Assembly (NCBI RefSeq): GCF_003254475.1
Contig: NZ_QFYQ01000001.1
Coordinates: 2,046,001-2,110,000 of the forward strand
DNA from: Phenylobacterium soli
Lineage (GTDB): Bacteria > Pseudomonadota > Alphaproteobacteria > Caulobacterales > Caulobacteraceae
Length of the DNA stretch: 64,000 nt
Reading direction: 5' to 3'
In this document: one piece after another, positions 58,180-64,000 of the stretch
Layout: each line of letters begins with the position of its first letter
Position numbering within the stretch: position 1 is the first letter of the stretch
The notes under the pieces: model-generated
The model's database searches: none
What the model saw: only the letters and a program-made list of their open reading frames with translations
Told to the model about the DNA's origin: nothing
Program-made: the position numbers and the translations under genes

Positions 58180-58491
58180 ATGGCGACCATCGGCACCTTC
58201 CACAAGACCGAAGACGGCGCCTACACCGGCGCGATCAAGACGCTCAGCCTCAACGTCAAGCAGGCGGCCTTCCGGCCCAACGCGAGCGAGAACGACAAGG
58301 GCCCGGACTTCCGCATCTTCGCCGGCCAGACCGAGTTCGGGGCCGCCTGGAAGCGGACCTCCCGCGACAACCGCGACTATCTCTCGGTCAAGCTCGACGA
58401 CCCCAGCTTCCCGGCCCCGATCTACGCCAGCCTCGTGGACGCCGAGGATGGCTACAGCCTGATCTGGTCGCGCAGCCGCGCCGCCGAGTGA
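58180..58491 (+). CDS. DUF736 family protein
   Basis: A 103-residue DUF736 protein, frequent on ICEs and plasmids of alphaproteobacteria, of unknown function. The signature is [36 protein letters not shown] and [20 protein letters not shown]. Small beta-rich fold. It is followed by the antirestriction gene. Start ATG 58180, with no strong ribosome site but ACAGGAGAC upstream. Confidence 0.9.
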   Translation: MATIGTFHKTEDGAYTGAIKTLSLNVKQAAFRPNASENDKGPDFRIFAGQTEFGAAWKRTSRDNRDYLSVKLDDPSFPAPIYASLVDAEDGYSLIWSRSRAAE

Positions 58492-58564
58492 GCGCGCCGC
58501 CCGCCGCCCCGCCGGCGCGGGGCGGCGGCCCCCCCGCCAAAATCCCATCTTCAAGGAGCCCGCC

Positions 58565-59479
58565 ATGTCGCGCGCGCCCACCCAAACTCGCCCCGATCTC
58601 TACGCCCGCGTCACCGACGCCATCCTCGCCGATCTTCGCCGCGGCGTGCGGCCCTGGACCAAGCCCTGGTCGGCCGAACATCTCGCCGGCCGCATCACCC
58701 GGCCGCTCCGCGCGACCGGCCAGCCCTACAGCGGGATCAACGTCGTCCTGCTCTGGGCCGAAGCTGTCGCGCGCGGATTTTCCGCGCCGATCTGGATGAC
58801 GTTCCGCCAGGCGCTGGCGCTCGGCGCGCACGTGCGCAAGGGCGAGCACGGCGCGACCGTGGTCTACGCCAACCGCTTCACGCGCACCGAGACCGACGAT
58901 AAGGGCCAGGACGTCGAGCGCGAGATCCCCTTCCTCAAGGCCTACACGGTGTTCAACGTCGAGCAGATCGACGGCCTGCCCGGGCACTTCCACGCGACCG
59001 CCGGGCCGCAGCTCGAGCCGCAGGCGCGCATCGCCCACGCCGAGGCCTTCTTCGCCGCCCTGGGCGCCGAGATCCGGCACGGCGGGACCAGCGCCTACTA
59101 CGCGCTCCATCCCGACCATGTGCAGATGCCGCCCTTCGAGAGCTTCCGCGATCCGCAGAGCTATTACGCGACGCTCGCGCACGAGTGCACCCACTGGACG
59201 CGCCACCCGAGCCGCCTCGACCGCGACTTCGGGCGCAGGGCCTGGGGCGACGAAGGCTACGCGCGCGAGGAGCTGGTCGCCGAACTCGGGGCCGCCTTCC
59301 TCTGCGCCGACCTCGGCCTGGCGCTGACGCCGCGCGAGGACCACGCGGCCTACATCGAGAGCTGGCTCAAGGTCCTGCAGAACGACAAGCGCTGCATCTT
59401 CAGCGCCGCGGCGCACGCCCAGCGCGCCTGCGAGTTCCTGCACGGCCGCCAGCCGGCGCAGCGGGAGCGGGCCGCCTGA
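58565..59479 (+). CDS. ardC: ArdC-like antirestriction protein
   Basis: A 304-residue ArdC-type protein. The N-terminal single-strand DNA-binding domain has DLYARVTDAILADLRRGVRP and GRITRPLRATGQPYSGINVV. The C-terminal metalloprotease-like domain has the zinc motif HECTHWTRHPSRLDRDF, followed by YAREELVAELGAAFLCADL with the third ligand. ArdC helps the incoming element escape host restriction during conjugation. AAGGAG lies just before ATG 58565. Confidence 0.93.
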   Translation: MSRAPTQTRPDLYARVTDAILADLRRGVRPWTKPWSAEHLAGRITRPLRATGQPYSGINVVLLWAEAVARGFSAPIWMTFRQALALGAHVRKGEHGATVVYANRFTRTETDDKGQDVEREIPFLKAYTVFNVEQIDGLPGHFHATAGPQLEPQARIAHAEAFFAALGAEIRHGGTSAYYALHPDHVQMPPFESFRDPQSYYATLAHECTHWTRHPSRLDRDFGRRAWGDEGYAREELVAELGAAFLCADLGLALTPREDHAAYIESWLKVLQNDKRCIFSAAAHAQRACEFLHGRQPAQRERAA

Positions 59480-59503
59480 CGGCGGCCCTGACCGCTCACG
59501 CGG

Positions 59504-59836
59504 CTAGCGTGCGACGCTCATCACCACCCCGCCGGCGGCGATCAGCAGCCCGCCGATCAGCACCGGCGGGGATGGCGGCGTGCGGAAGACGAGGAGGTTC
59601 ATCAGCTGCGCCGCCAGGAAGAACAGCACGACATAGACGCCGAGCAGGCGGCCGAAGTCCCAGGGCGGGGCGTTCACGACGAGCCCGTAGCTTGTCAGCA
59701 CCACGCCGCCGAGCACGATCAGTGCGATCCGCCAGCGTCCGTCGCCGGCGTGCAGGCCGCTGCGCACGAGGGCGTCCCCGCCGGTCTCCAGCAGCGCCGC
59801 GAGGACCAGCAGGAGAAGCGCGGCGGTTTTGCTCAT
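59504..59836 (-). CDS. Small four-helix membrane protein (SMR/DMT-like)
   Basis: A 110-residue protein with four hydrophobic helices and an N-terminal Glu in ALLETGGDALVRSG that resembles the substrate-binding Glu of small multidrug transporters. Size and topology fit the SMR/DMT superfamily. ATG 59836 is preferred; the frame extends upstream over the XRE gene. It is divergent from the XRE regulator, and a perfect palindrome between them may control both. Confidence 0.7.
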   Translation of the reverse strand: MSKTAALLLLVLAALLETGGDALVRSGLHAGDGRWRIALIVLGGVVLTSYGLVVNAPPWDFGRLLGVYVVLFFLAAQLMNLLVFRTPPSPPVLIGGLLIAAGGVVMSVAR

Positions 59837-59961
59837 CGTCAGCTGATCCTCGTGCGGCCCAGGCCCGGCCTGGCGACGGGCCAATCGCCGCCGCGCGGGG
59901 AGCATGGGCGGACTCGCCGGATCGCGCACGCGGCCGCATTGCGGCTGCCGCCGCGCGAATT

Positions 59962-59975
59962 CCAAGTATACTTGG
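59962..59975. promoter_or_regulatory. Perfect palindrome CCAAGTATACTTGG upstream of the XRE gene
   Basis: A 14-bp perfect palindrome 36 bp before the XRE start and 125 bp from the divergent membrane-protein gene. It is the likely operator of the XRE (QseC-like) protein. Confidence 0.65.
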
Positions 59976-60011
59976 TGGAGCGCGAGGGCCGCCGACGCTC
60001 GCCTGCGGGTG

Positions 60012-60218
60012 ATGAGTCTGCGCGCCATCCTCGCCCGAAATCTGCGCCAGCTTCGGCAGGCCAAGGGCTGGTCCCAGGAGGAGATCGCCGCGCGTGCCGA
60101 CATCACCGCCAACTACGTCAGCTCGCTCGAGCGCGAGGAATACGCCGCCTCGCTCGACGTCCTCGAGGCGCTCGCCGCCGCGCTCGGGGTCGAGCCAATC
60201 GAGCTGCTGCAGAAATAG
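60012..60218 (+). CDS. XRE-family regulator (QseC-like)
   Basis: A 68-residue single-domain HTH protein: LRQLRQAKGWSQEEIAARAD and the recognition helix ITANYVSSLEREEY are complete. In ICEMlSymR7A a small regulator of this type, QseC, controls itself and the antiactivator gene qseM. Here the next gene is QseM-like and a palindromic operator precedes this one, so the same role is likely. Unlike R7A, the two genes are on the same strand. Confidence 0.8.
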   Translation: MSLRAILARNLRQLRQAKGWSQEEIAARADITANYVSSLEREEYAASLDVLEALAAALGVEPIELLQK

Positions 60219-60275
60219 CGCCCCGTTAAGCCCTGGGTTGTACCGGGCCTTTTGCGGGCGCCGTAGGCTCACGGC

Positions 60276-60536
60276 ATGAACCCCCTGGGCCTTCAGGAGC
60301 GCGCGCCCGCGGGCGAGCTCACCGACTATGATCGGGAGCACGCCGCCCTCTATTTGCGCCTGCTGGACGCCGAGGCCGCGGGCGCCGATTGGCGCGAGGT
60401 GGCGCAAGTCGTCATGCGGCTCGACGTCGGCCGTGGCGTCGAGAAGGCCCGGCTCATGCACGCCACGCACCTGGCGCGTGCGCAATGGCTGCGCGACGAA
60501 GGCTATCAGCACTTGCTCCGGCTCAGCGAAAGCTGA
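60276..60536 (+). CDS. qseM: QseM-like antiactivator (DUF2285)
   Basis: An 86-residue protein of the small DUF2285 type: TDYDREHAALYLRLLDAEAA, ADWREVAQVVMRLDVGR and THLARAQWLRDEGYQHLLRL give the family pattern. QseM in ICEMlSymR7A is a protein of this size that binds and blocks the quorum-sensing regulator TraR and the excision activator FseA. Its place between the XRE gene and fseA fits. Start ATG 60276. Confidence 0.75.
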   Translation: MNPLGLQERAPAGELTDYDREHAALYLRLLDAEAAGADWREVAQVVMRLDVGRGVEKARLMHATHLARAQWLRDEGYQHLLRLSES

Positions 60537-60633
60537 GCTGTACAGGCGACTCAACTTTAGGCTTCACACAACCGACACTTGTGTTCTTTAATCGTTACGC
60601 TGTGGGGGCGCGGCTCTTGGAGGAGTGCGCGCT

Positions 60634-61405
60634 TTGAGTGACGAGGACTGGCGCTCAGAAGAGCGCTACGCAGGGTTGGGCGCGCTGTCGCCGACGGATC
60701 TGGCCTGGGAGTTCCTGCGCCGGAATCCCGCCTATCAGCACGAGTTTCGCACCTGGATAAAGGCAGGCTCCGACGAGGCCGAGCGCGCGGACTTTGCGCC
60801 TTGGGCTCGTTGGGGCCTGAGCTTTCGCCGCCGATCCCGCAGTCTCCGCGTGCGCCCAACTGGTCCTCTGGCGGCCTGAGGTCTACGCGCGCACCGTCGT
60901 CCTGACGCGCGCCGCTCACCCGGCGCCCGATGCGCTGCGCTTCGACCCGCGCCGCTGGCCTGGAACCTATGTCGCCCGCCAAGGCGCCGACGGGGTGCAT
61001 GCGCTGCTGCGCACGCCAACCGAGGCGCACCGGCTGTGGATGCCGACGCCGCTCCGCTGCGGCGATCCGATCGCCTGCGTGGTTCCGTCCGGCGGCGAGG
61101 TCAGCGTCGCAACGACGGCGGCTTTGCAGTTTCTGCGGCGCCTGAGCGGACAGACCGAACGCGCCGAACCGCGCTTGCGGGCGCACGACCAGCGCGCGCA
61201 GATGAGCCTCGTCGCGCTCGATGAGCACCGCGCCGGCGCCACCTACCGCAACATCGCCGAGCGGCTCTACGGCGCCGCGCGCGTCGCGGCCGAGGACTGG
61301 CGGACCTCGGCGCTGCGCGACAGCACCATCCGCCTGGTGCGCACCGGCGAGCGCCTGGCGCGCGGCCATCACCTGCAGCTTCTGGGGCGCAAAAGCGAAC
61401 TCTAG
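60634..61405 (+). CDS. fseA: FseA excision activator, two frames joined by a probable +1 frameshift
   Basis: Two overlapping frames. The first (60634-60879, TTG start after GGAGGA) encodes the DUF6499-type N-terminus (YAGLGALSPTDLAWEFLRRN, WARWGLSF) and then stops at a TGA. The second, in the +1 frame, continues FAADPAVSACAQLVLWRPEV and the DUF2285-type body to 61405. The join fits TTTC at 60823-60826, where tRNA-Phe can slip from TTT to TTC. In ICEMlSymR7A, FseA is made by +1 recoding of exactly these two domains (msi172 and msi171) and turns on rdfS. The fused product would be about 256 residues. Confidence 0.8.
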
Positions 61406-61418
61406 CGGAAGGCGAAAT

Positions 61419-61499
61419 CGCCCTGGCGCGGTTCGCCATCCCCTCTGGGTGCGATCTTTCGCCACGCTCTCCGAGGTCACGCCGCCGGTCGCCAGGGCG
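61419..61499 (+). promoter_or_regulatory. 10-bp inverted repeat in the rdfS promoter region
   Basis: CGCCCTGGCG (61419-61428) and CGCCAGGGCG (61490-61499) form a perfect inverted repeat 61 bp apart, 27-107 bp upstream of rdfS. It is a candidate activator site, for FseA for example, or a long stem in the leader. Confidence 0.5.
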
Positions 61500-61525
61500 C
61501 CCGGGACGGACCCTGGAGCTGCACG

Positions 61526-61798
61526 ATGAACGACGTCGCCGCCGCCTTTCCGCCCCGCTTTCTGCGCACCCCCGAGGCTGCGCGATTCCTCGGCCTGTCG
61601 GGGCGGACGCTGGAAAAGCATCGGACCTTCGGCACCGGCCCGACCTACCGCAAGATCGGCGGACGCGTGGTCTATGCGCTGGACGACCTGCAGTCCTGGG
61701 CCAATCGCGGCGCGGCGGTCTCGACCTCCGATCCCGGCGCGGCTGCGGTGCATCCCGCGCGCCGGATCGACGAGCCGCGCTCCTGGGCCAAGCCGTGA
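61526..61798 (+). CDS. rdfS: RdfS-type excisionase (recombination directionality factor)
   Basis: A 90-residue protein with a MerR/AlpA-like winged helix: RTPEAARFLGLSGRTLEKHR, then TYRKIGGRVVYALDDLQSWA. In ICEMlSymR7A, RdfS directs the integrase toward excision and its gene is followed by traF and transfer genes, as here. The domain is related to the C-terminus of the integrase at 40.9-42.4 kb. The C-terminal tail (HPARRIDEPRSWAKP) is basic. Confidence 0.85.
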   Translation: MNDVAAAFPPRFLRTPEAARFLGLSGRTLEKHRTFGTGPTYRKIGGRVVYALDDLQSWANRGAAVSTSDPGAAAVHPARRIDEPRSWAKP

Positions 61799-61811
61799 GC
61801 CGGCGCCAGCC

Positions 61812-62339
61812 ATGTCGCTCTCCATGCCGCCGCCGGGCCTCAGCCCCGCGGAGCCGAACGCCGCGCCGGGGCTCGATCCCCGCCTGACCTATGTCGAACT
61901 GGTGTGGATCGAAGGCCGCATCGAGCGCTGGATCCGCTTCGGGACCGAGGTCTTCGAGCAGATCCTCGACCGTCGCCGGCGCCTGCTCGGCTTCGCCCCC
62001 GGCGCCGTGTTCGCCTTCGTCCGCTGGCGGGCGGGCGGGCGCGGAACGGTGCTCTCGCGGATCGACATCCTGCGCGCCGTGGGCGGGGACGCGGGCTGCT
62101 CGACGGTCCCCGGCGTCACGCCGGGTGGCGAGGTCCTGTTGCGGCAGTCCGGCTGGCCCAGGGTGCAGCGCGTCCTGCAGCTGATCGACGCCGTCGAAGC
62201 CCTCGGCGTCGCGCCGCAGTACGTCGCCCCCGATCACTGGCGCCAGGCGCAGAACCGTCTGGCCGCTGGACGGGAGCCGGAGCCCTACACGCCGGCGCGC
62301 CACCGCGCCTGGCTCCTGCGGCGTCAGGTGCTGTCATGA
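61812..62339 (+). CDS. DUF2840 family protein
   Basis: A 175-residue DUF2840 protein, of unknown function, found between rdfS and traF in ICEs of this type. The pattern LTYVELVWIEGRIERWIRFG, GAVFAFVRWRAGGRGTVLSR and VQRVLQLIDAVEALGV is visible. It overlaps traF by ATGA, so the genes are translated together. Confidence 0.85.
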   Translation: MSLSMPPPGLSPAEPNAAPGLDPRLTYVELVWIEGRIERWIRFGTEVFEQILDRRRRLLGFAPGAVFAFVRWRAGGRGTVLSRIDILRAVGGDAGCSTVPGVTPGGEVLLRQSGWPRVQRVLQLIDAVEALGVAPQYVAPDHWRQAQNRLAAGREPEPYTPARHRAWLLRRQVLS

Positions 62340-62857
62340 CCGCGCGCCGGCGTCTGGCGCTGACGGCGCTCGCCGCCTGCAGCGGGATCGCCGCCGCGGC
62401 GCATCCGAACGCGCGCCCAGCGCTCCTCTGGAACACCACCGCCAGCGCGCCCGAGGGTCTCTATGCGCTACGCCCGATCGCCCGTCCCGGCGTCGGCGAC
62501 TGGGTCGCCGCGGCGCCGCCGCCCCTGCTTGCGGCGTGGCTGGACCGGCGCGGCTATCTCCCAGCCGGCGCGCTCTTGATCAAGCAGGTCGCCGCCGTGC
62601 CGCCGAGCGTGGTCTGTCATGACGGGGCCGGGATCTCGATCGACGGCCGCCGCCGCGCCCACACCGAACCCGCCGACCGCTACGGCCGATCCTTGCCGAG
62701 CTGGCGCGGCTGTCGGCGCCTCGTGGACGGCGAGGTTTTCGTTCTGAACCGCGCCCGGGGCTCCCTCGACAGCCGCTATTTCGGGCCGCTGCCCAGCGCC
62801 GCGATCGTCGGACGCGCCGTTCTGCTGCTCGTCTGGGGAGGCGGTCATGACGCCTGA
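62336..62857 (+). CDS. traF: TraF-like S26 signal peptidase
   Basis: A 173-residue S26-family serine peptidase related to TraF of conjugation systems, which matures and cyclises the pilin. An N-terminal hydrophobic anchor is followed by the catalytic Ser in NTTASAPEGLYALRP and the Lys in GALLIKQVAAV. It overlaps its upstream and downstream genes by 4 and 11 bp, so it is part of one transfer operon. Confidence 0.9.
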   Translation: MTARRRLALTALAACSGIAAAAHPNARPALLWNTTASAPEGLYALRPIARPGVGDWVAAAPPPLLAAWLDRRGYLPAGALLIKQVAAVPPSVVCHDGAGISIDGRRRAHTEPADRYGRSLPSWRGCRRLVDGEVFVLNRARGSLDSRYFGPLPSAAIVGRAVLLLVWGGGHDA

Positions 62858-63623
62858 TCTGAGACGTCCAGCTCCTTTGTTCGACCGAACAAAGAAAGAC
62901 GGCCGCTCCTTCGTCCCGACCAGCTTCCGCACGGCCGCCGCGCGCAGCGGCGGTCCAGGGCGGCCGTCAGGCCGGCGCGTGAGCGCCTTGCCCTGGACGG
63001 ACGCGAGCCCGGCGGCACGCTGGCGGCTGATCGGGGCCGCAGCGGTGCTGCTGAGCCTGGGTTTGCTCCCAGACCGCGCGACCGGGGGCGACCTCACGTC
63101 CGCCGACGTGCCGCAGATCATCCGCGAAGCCGCCGACCGGTTCGGGCTTCCGGCGGGTTGGATCGCCGCGGTCATGCGCCGGGAGAGCGGCTTCGATCCG
63201 CGTGCGGTGAGCCCCGCCGGCGCGCTCGGCCTGATGCAGCTGATGCCGCAGACCTACGCCGAGCTGCGTAGCCGCTACGCCCTTGGGGATGATCCCTTTC
63301 TCCCGCGGGACAACATCCTGGCGGGCGCGGCTTACCTGCGGGAGATGTACGACCGCTTCGGCGCGCCGGGCTTTCTCGCCGCCTACAATGCGGGCCCCGG
63401 CCGTTACGCCCAGCACCTCGCCGGCCGCGCGCTGCCGGCGGAAACGCGGTCCTATGTGGCCCGCCTGGCGCCGCTGATCGGCGGCGCGGCGACCGAGACG
63501 CGGCCGCCGGCGGCGTCGAACTTCGTGGATCTCACGCCCGCGTCGGCGACGCCCGGAACGGCGGATGAGGCCGCAGCCGACAGTCTTTTTGCGCCCCTTA
63601 CGCCGCGGACGACCAGGCCATGA
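62847..63623 (+). CDS. Lytic transglycosylase of the transfer system
   Basis: A 258-residue SLT-type muramidase that opens peptidoglycan for the conjugation machine. The catalytic region AAVMRRESGFDPRAVSPAG has the conserved Glu, followed by GLMQLMPQTYAELRSRY and FLAAYNAGPGRYAQHL. A hydrophobic signal-like segment (LIGAAAVLLSLGLL) starts only near residue 62, so the true start may be downstream (GTG 62980). A palindrome at 62875-62894 within the 5' part agrees with that. Confidence 0.88.
   Translation: MTPDLRRPAPLFDRTKKDGRSFVPTSFRTAAARSGGPGRPSGRRVSALPWTDASPAARWRLIGAAAVLLSLGLLPDRATGGDLTSADVPQIIREAADRFGLPAGWIAAVMRRESGFDPRAVSPAGALGLMQLMPQTYAELRSRYALGDDPFLPRDNILAGAAYLREMYDRFGAPGFLAAYNAGPGRYAQHLAGRALPAETRSYVARLAPLIGGAATETRPPAASNFVDLTPASATPGTADEAAADSLFAPLTPRTTRP
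62875..62894. promoter_or_regulatory. 20-bp operator-like palindrome
   Basis: CTTTGTTCG-AC-CGAACAAAG is a perfect 9+9 inverted repeat in the 5' part of the transglycosylase gene. It is not a LexA box (GTTC and GAAC face each other, 4 bp apart). Confidence 0.5.
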
Positions 63624-63722
63624 CCGGGATGCGCCCACGTCGCGCCCTGTCGCAGCCCATCGCGCGCTTGGCGGAGAAGGCGGTGGCGATCCCCCGAAGG
63701 ATGGGCCGATGGCAAGATAAAA

Positions 63723-63857
63723 GGCGCACGGTGCGGGCCTCGGTTTGGGGTGGAAAGCACAACGAATTCAAAGGGGTCGTCCACCGTGCGCCGCGGCGGC
63801 CTGCGGTGGGCTTTTCGCCAAGTCCCTGGCGCGGCTCGAAAAAGCGCACGGTGCGGG
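63723..63857 (+). other. Repeat cluster before the relaxase gene, candidate oriT
   Basis: GGCGCACGGTG at 63723-63733 and its inverse CACCGTGCGCC at 63782-63792 form an 11-bp inverted repeat. A second direct copy, GCGCACGGTGCGGG, recurs at 63724-63737 and 63844-63857. The cluster lies in the only non-coding gap in the transfer operon, directly upstream of the relaxase gene, where many elements have oriT. No nic site is identified. Confidence 0.55.
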
Positions 63858-63870
63858 GGCGGGGGGCGGC

Positions 63871-64000
63871 ATGAGCGAGGACGAGTTCCGTCTCCGCGTC
63901 GGCCGCATCCGTGCGCGCGGCGTGAACGGCCCGCGCACCTTCGTCGGCGTGGCGCTGGCCGCCGCCGCGCGCGCCGGCGGTCTCGGCCGGGGGAGCGGCG
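63871..64000 (+). CDS. Relaxase (RlxS-like), 5' end only
   Basis: The first 43 codons of a protein starting SEDEFRLRVGRIRARGVNG, then PRTFVGVALAAAARAGG, the N-terminal pattern of the DUF3363-type relaxases that follow the transglycosylase gene in ICEMlSym-type elements. The rest is beyond the window. GGGGGGCGG precedes ATG 63871. Confidence 0.7.
   Translation, partial: MSEDEFRLRVGRIRARGVNGPRTFVGVALAAAARAGGLGRGSG

Noticed and set aside
60583..60597. LexA-like GTTC-N7-GTTA upstream of fseA
   Set aside because: The second half-site is GTTA, not GTTC, and the boxes found elsewhere in the window are all exact. One mismatch in a core half-site is too weak to call.
62879..62890. GTTC...GAAC in the transglycosylase region as a LexA box
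   Set aside because: Alphaproteobacterial boxes are direct repeats; this is an inverted repeat with 4 bp between and is listed as a separate palindrome.
1..64000. CRISPR array
   Set aside because: No regularly spaced direct repeats of 20-40 bp were seen anywhere.

Overview
The window is GC-rich alphaproteobacterial DNA, most like Caulobacteraceae (Caulobacter/Phenylobacterium type; the genus cannot be fixed from the sequence alone). Supporting signs are LexA boxes of the alphaproteobacterial form GTTC-N7-GTTC, an EcfG-type promoter (GGAAC-N16-CGTT) in front of an EcfG-like sigma factor, two HWE-family histidine kinases, a DUF3126 protein, and PutA paired with an Lrp-type regulator.

Layout. 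1-4.0 kb is core metabolism (nitroreductase, NUDIX hydrolase, CysE, DUF3126, MpaB-type oxygenase, SRAP/HMCES protein). 4.2-6.0 kb is a phage-style switch: an S24-peptidase repressor facing a small operon across two matching dyads and a LexA box. 6.0-7.5 kb holds odd small genes and one frame-broken gene. 7.5-19.0 kb is core again: two acyl-CoA dehydrogenases, a three-subunit molybdenum aldehyde dehydrogenase (2Fe-2S, Tat-exported Mo subunit, tri-heme cytochrome c), the sigma factor and the two HWE kinases. 19.2-36.9 kb is a virion gene set of podovirus (P22-like) type: small and large terminase, endolysin, portal, scaffold, coat, adaptor, fibres, tail hub and a holin-like/Rz/Rz1 lysis cassette. 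It has no integrase, replication genes or repressor of its own. Three LexA boxes lie inside it, two of them parts of nearly identical SOS promoters, and its last gene overlaps the stop codon of chromosomal lrp by 4 bp. 36.9-40.6 kb is lrp/putA.

From 40.69 kb to the end of the window is an integrative and conjugative element (ICE) related to the ICEMlSym type. It starts at a 3' fragment of tRNA-Thr(GGT) followed by a tyrosine integrase whose C-terminus carries an excisionase-like domain. Cargo is a type III CBASS anti-phage operon (TRIP13, HORMA and CD-NTase, with a convergent S-4TM pore-forming effector), a DUF2971 gene, a metal-export pair behind a yybP-ykoY (Mn2+) riboswitch, a methyltransferase, a RES-Xre toxin-antitoxin pair, and a LexA-controlled operon with a second SRAP gene. 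The transfer backbone follows: ParB-like protein, DUF736, ArdC, QseC-like and QseM-like regulators, FseA split by an apparent +1 ribosomal frameshift, RdfS, DUF2840, TraF, a lytic transglycosylase, an oriT-like repeat cluster and the start of the relaxase. The intact tRNA that should mark the far end is not in the window.

How the parts connect. DNA damage, through LexA, appears to be the common input: six exact boxes sit at the S24 switch, in front of an HWE kinase, at three places in the virion module, and in front of the ICE SRAP operon. The most unusual candidate is the integrase-less, directly LexA-driven podoviral module, which looks more like a domesticated, gene-transfer-agent-like element than an ordinary prophage. 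A frameshift in its scaffold gene means function must be tested before it is assumed.
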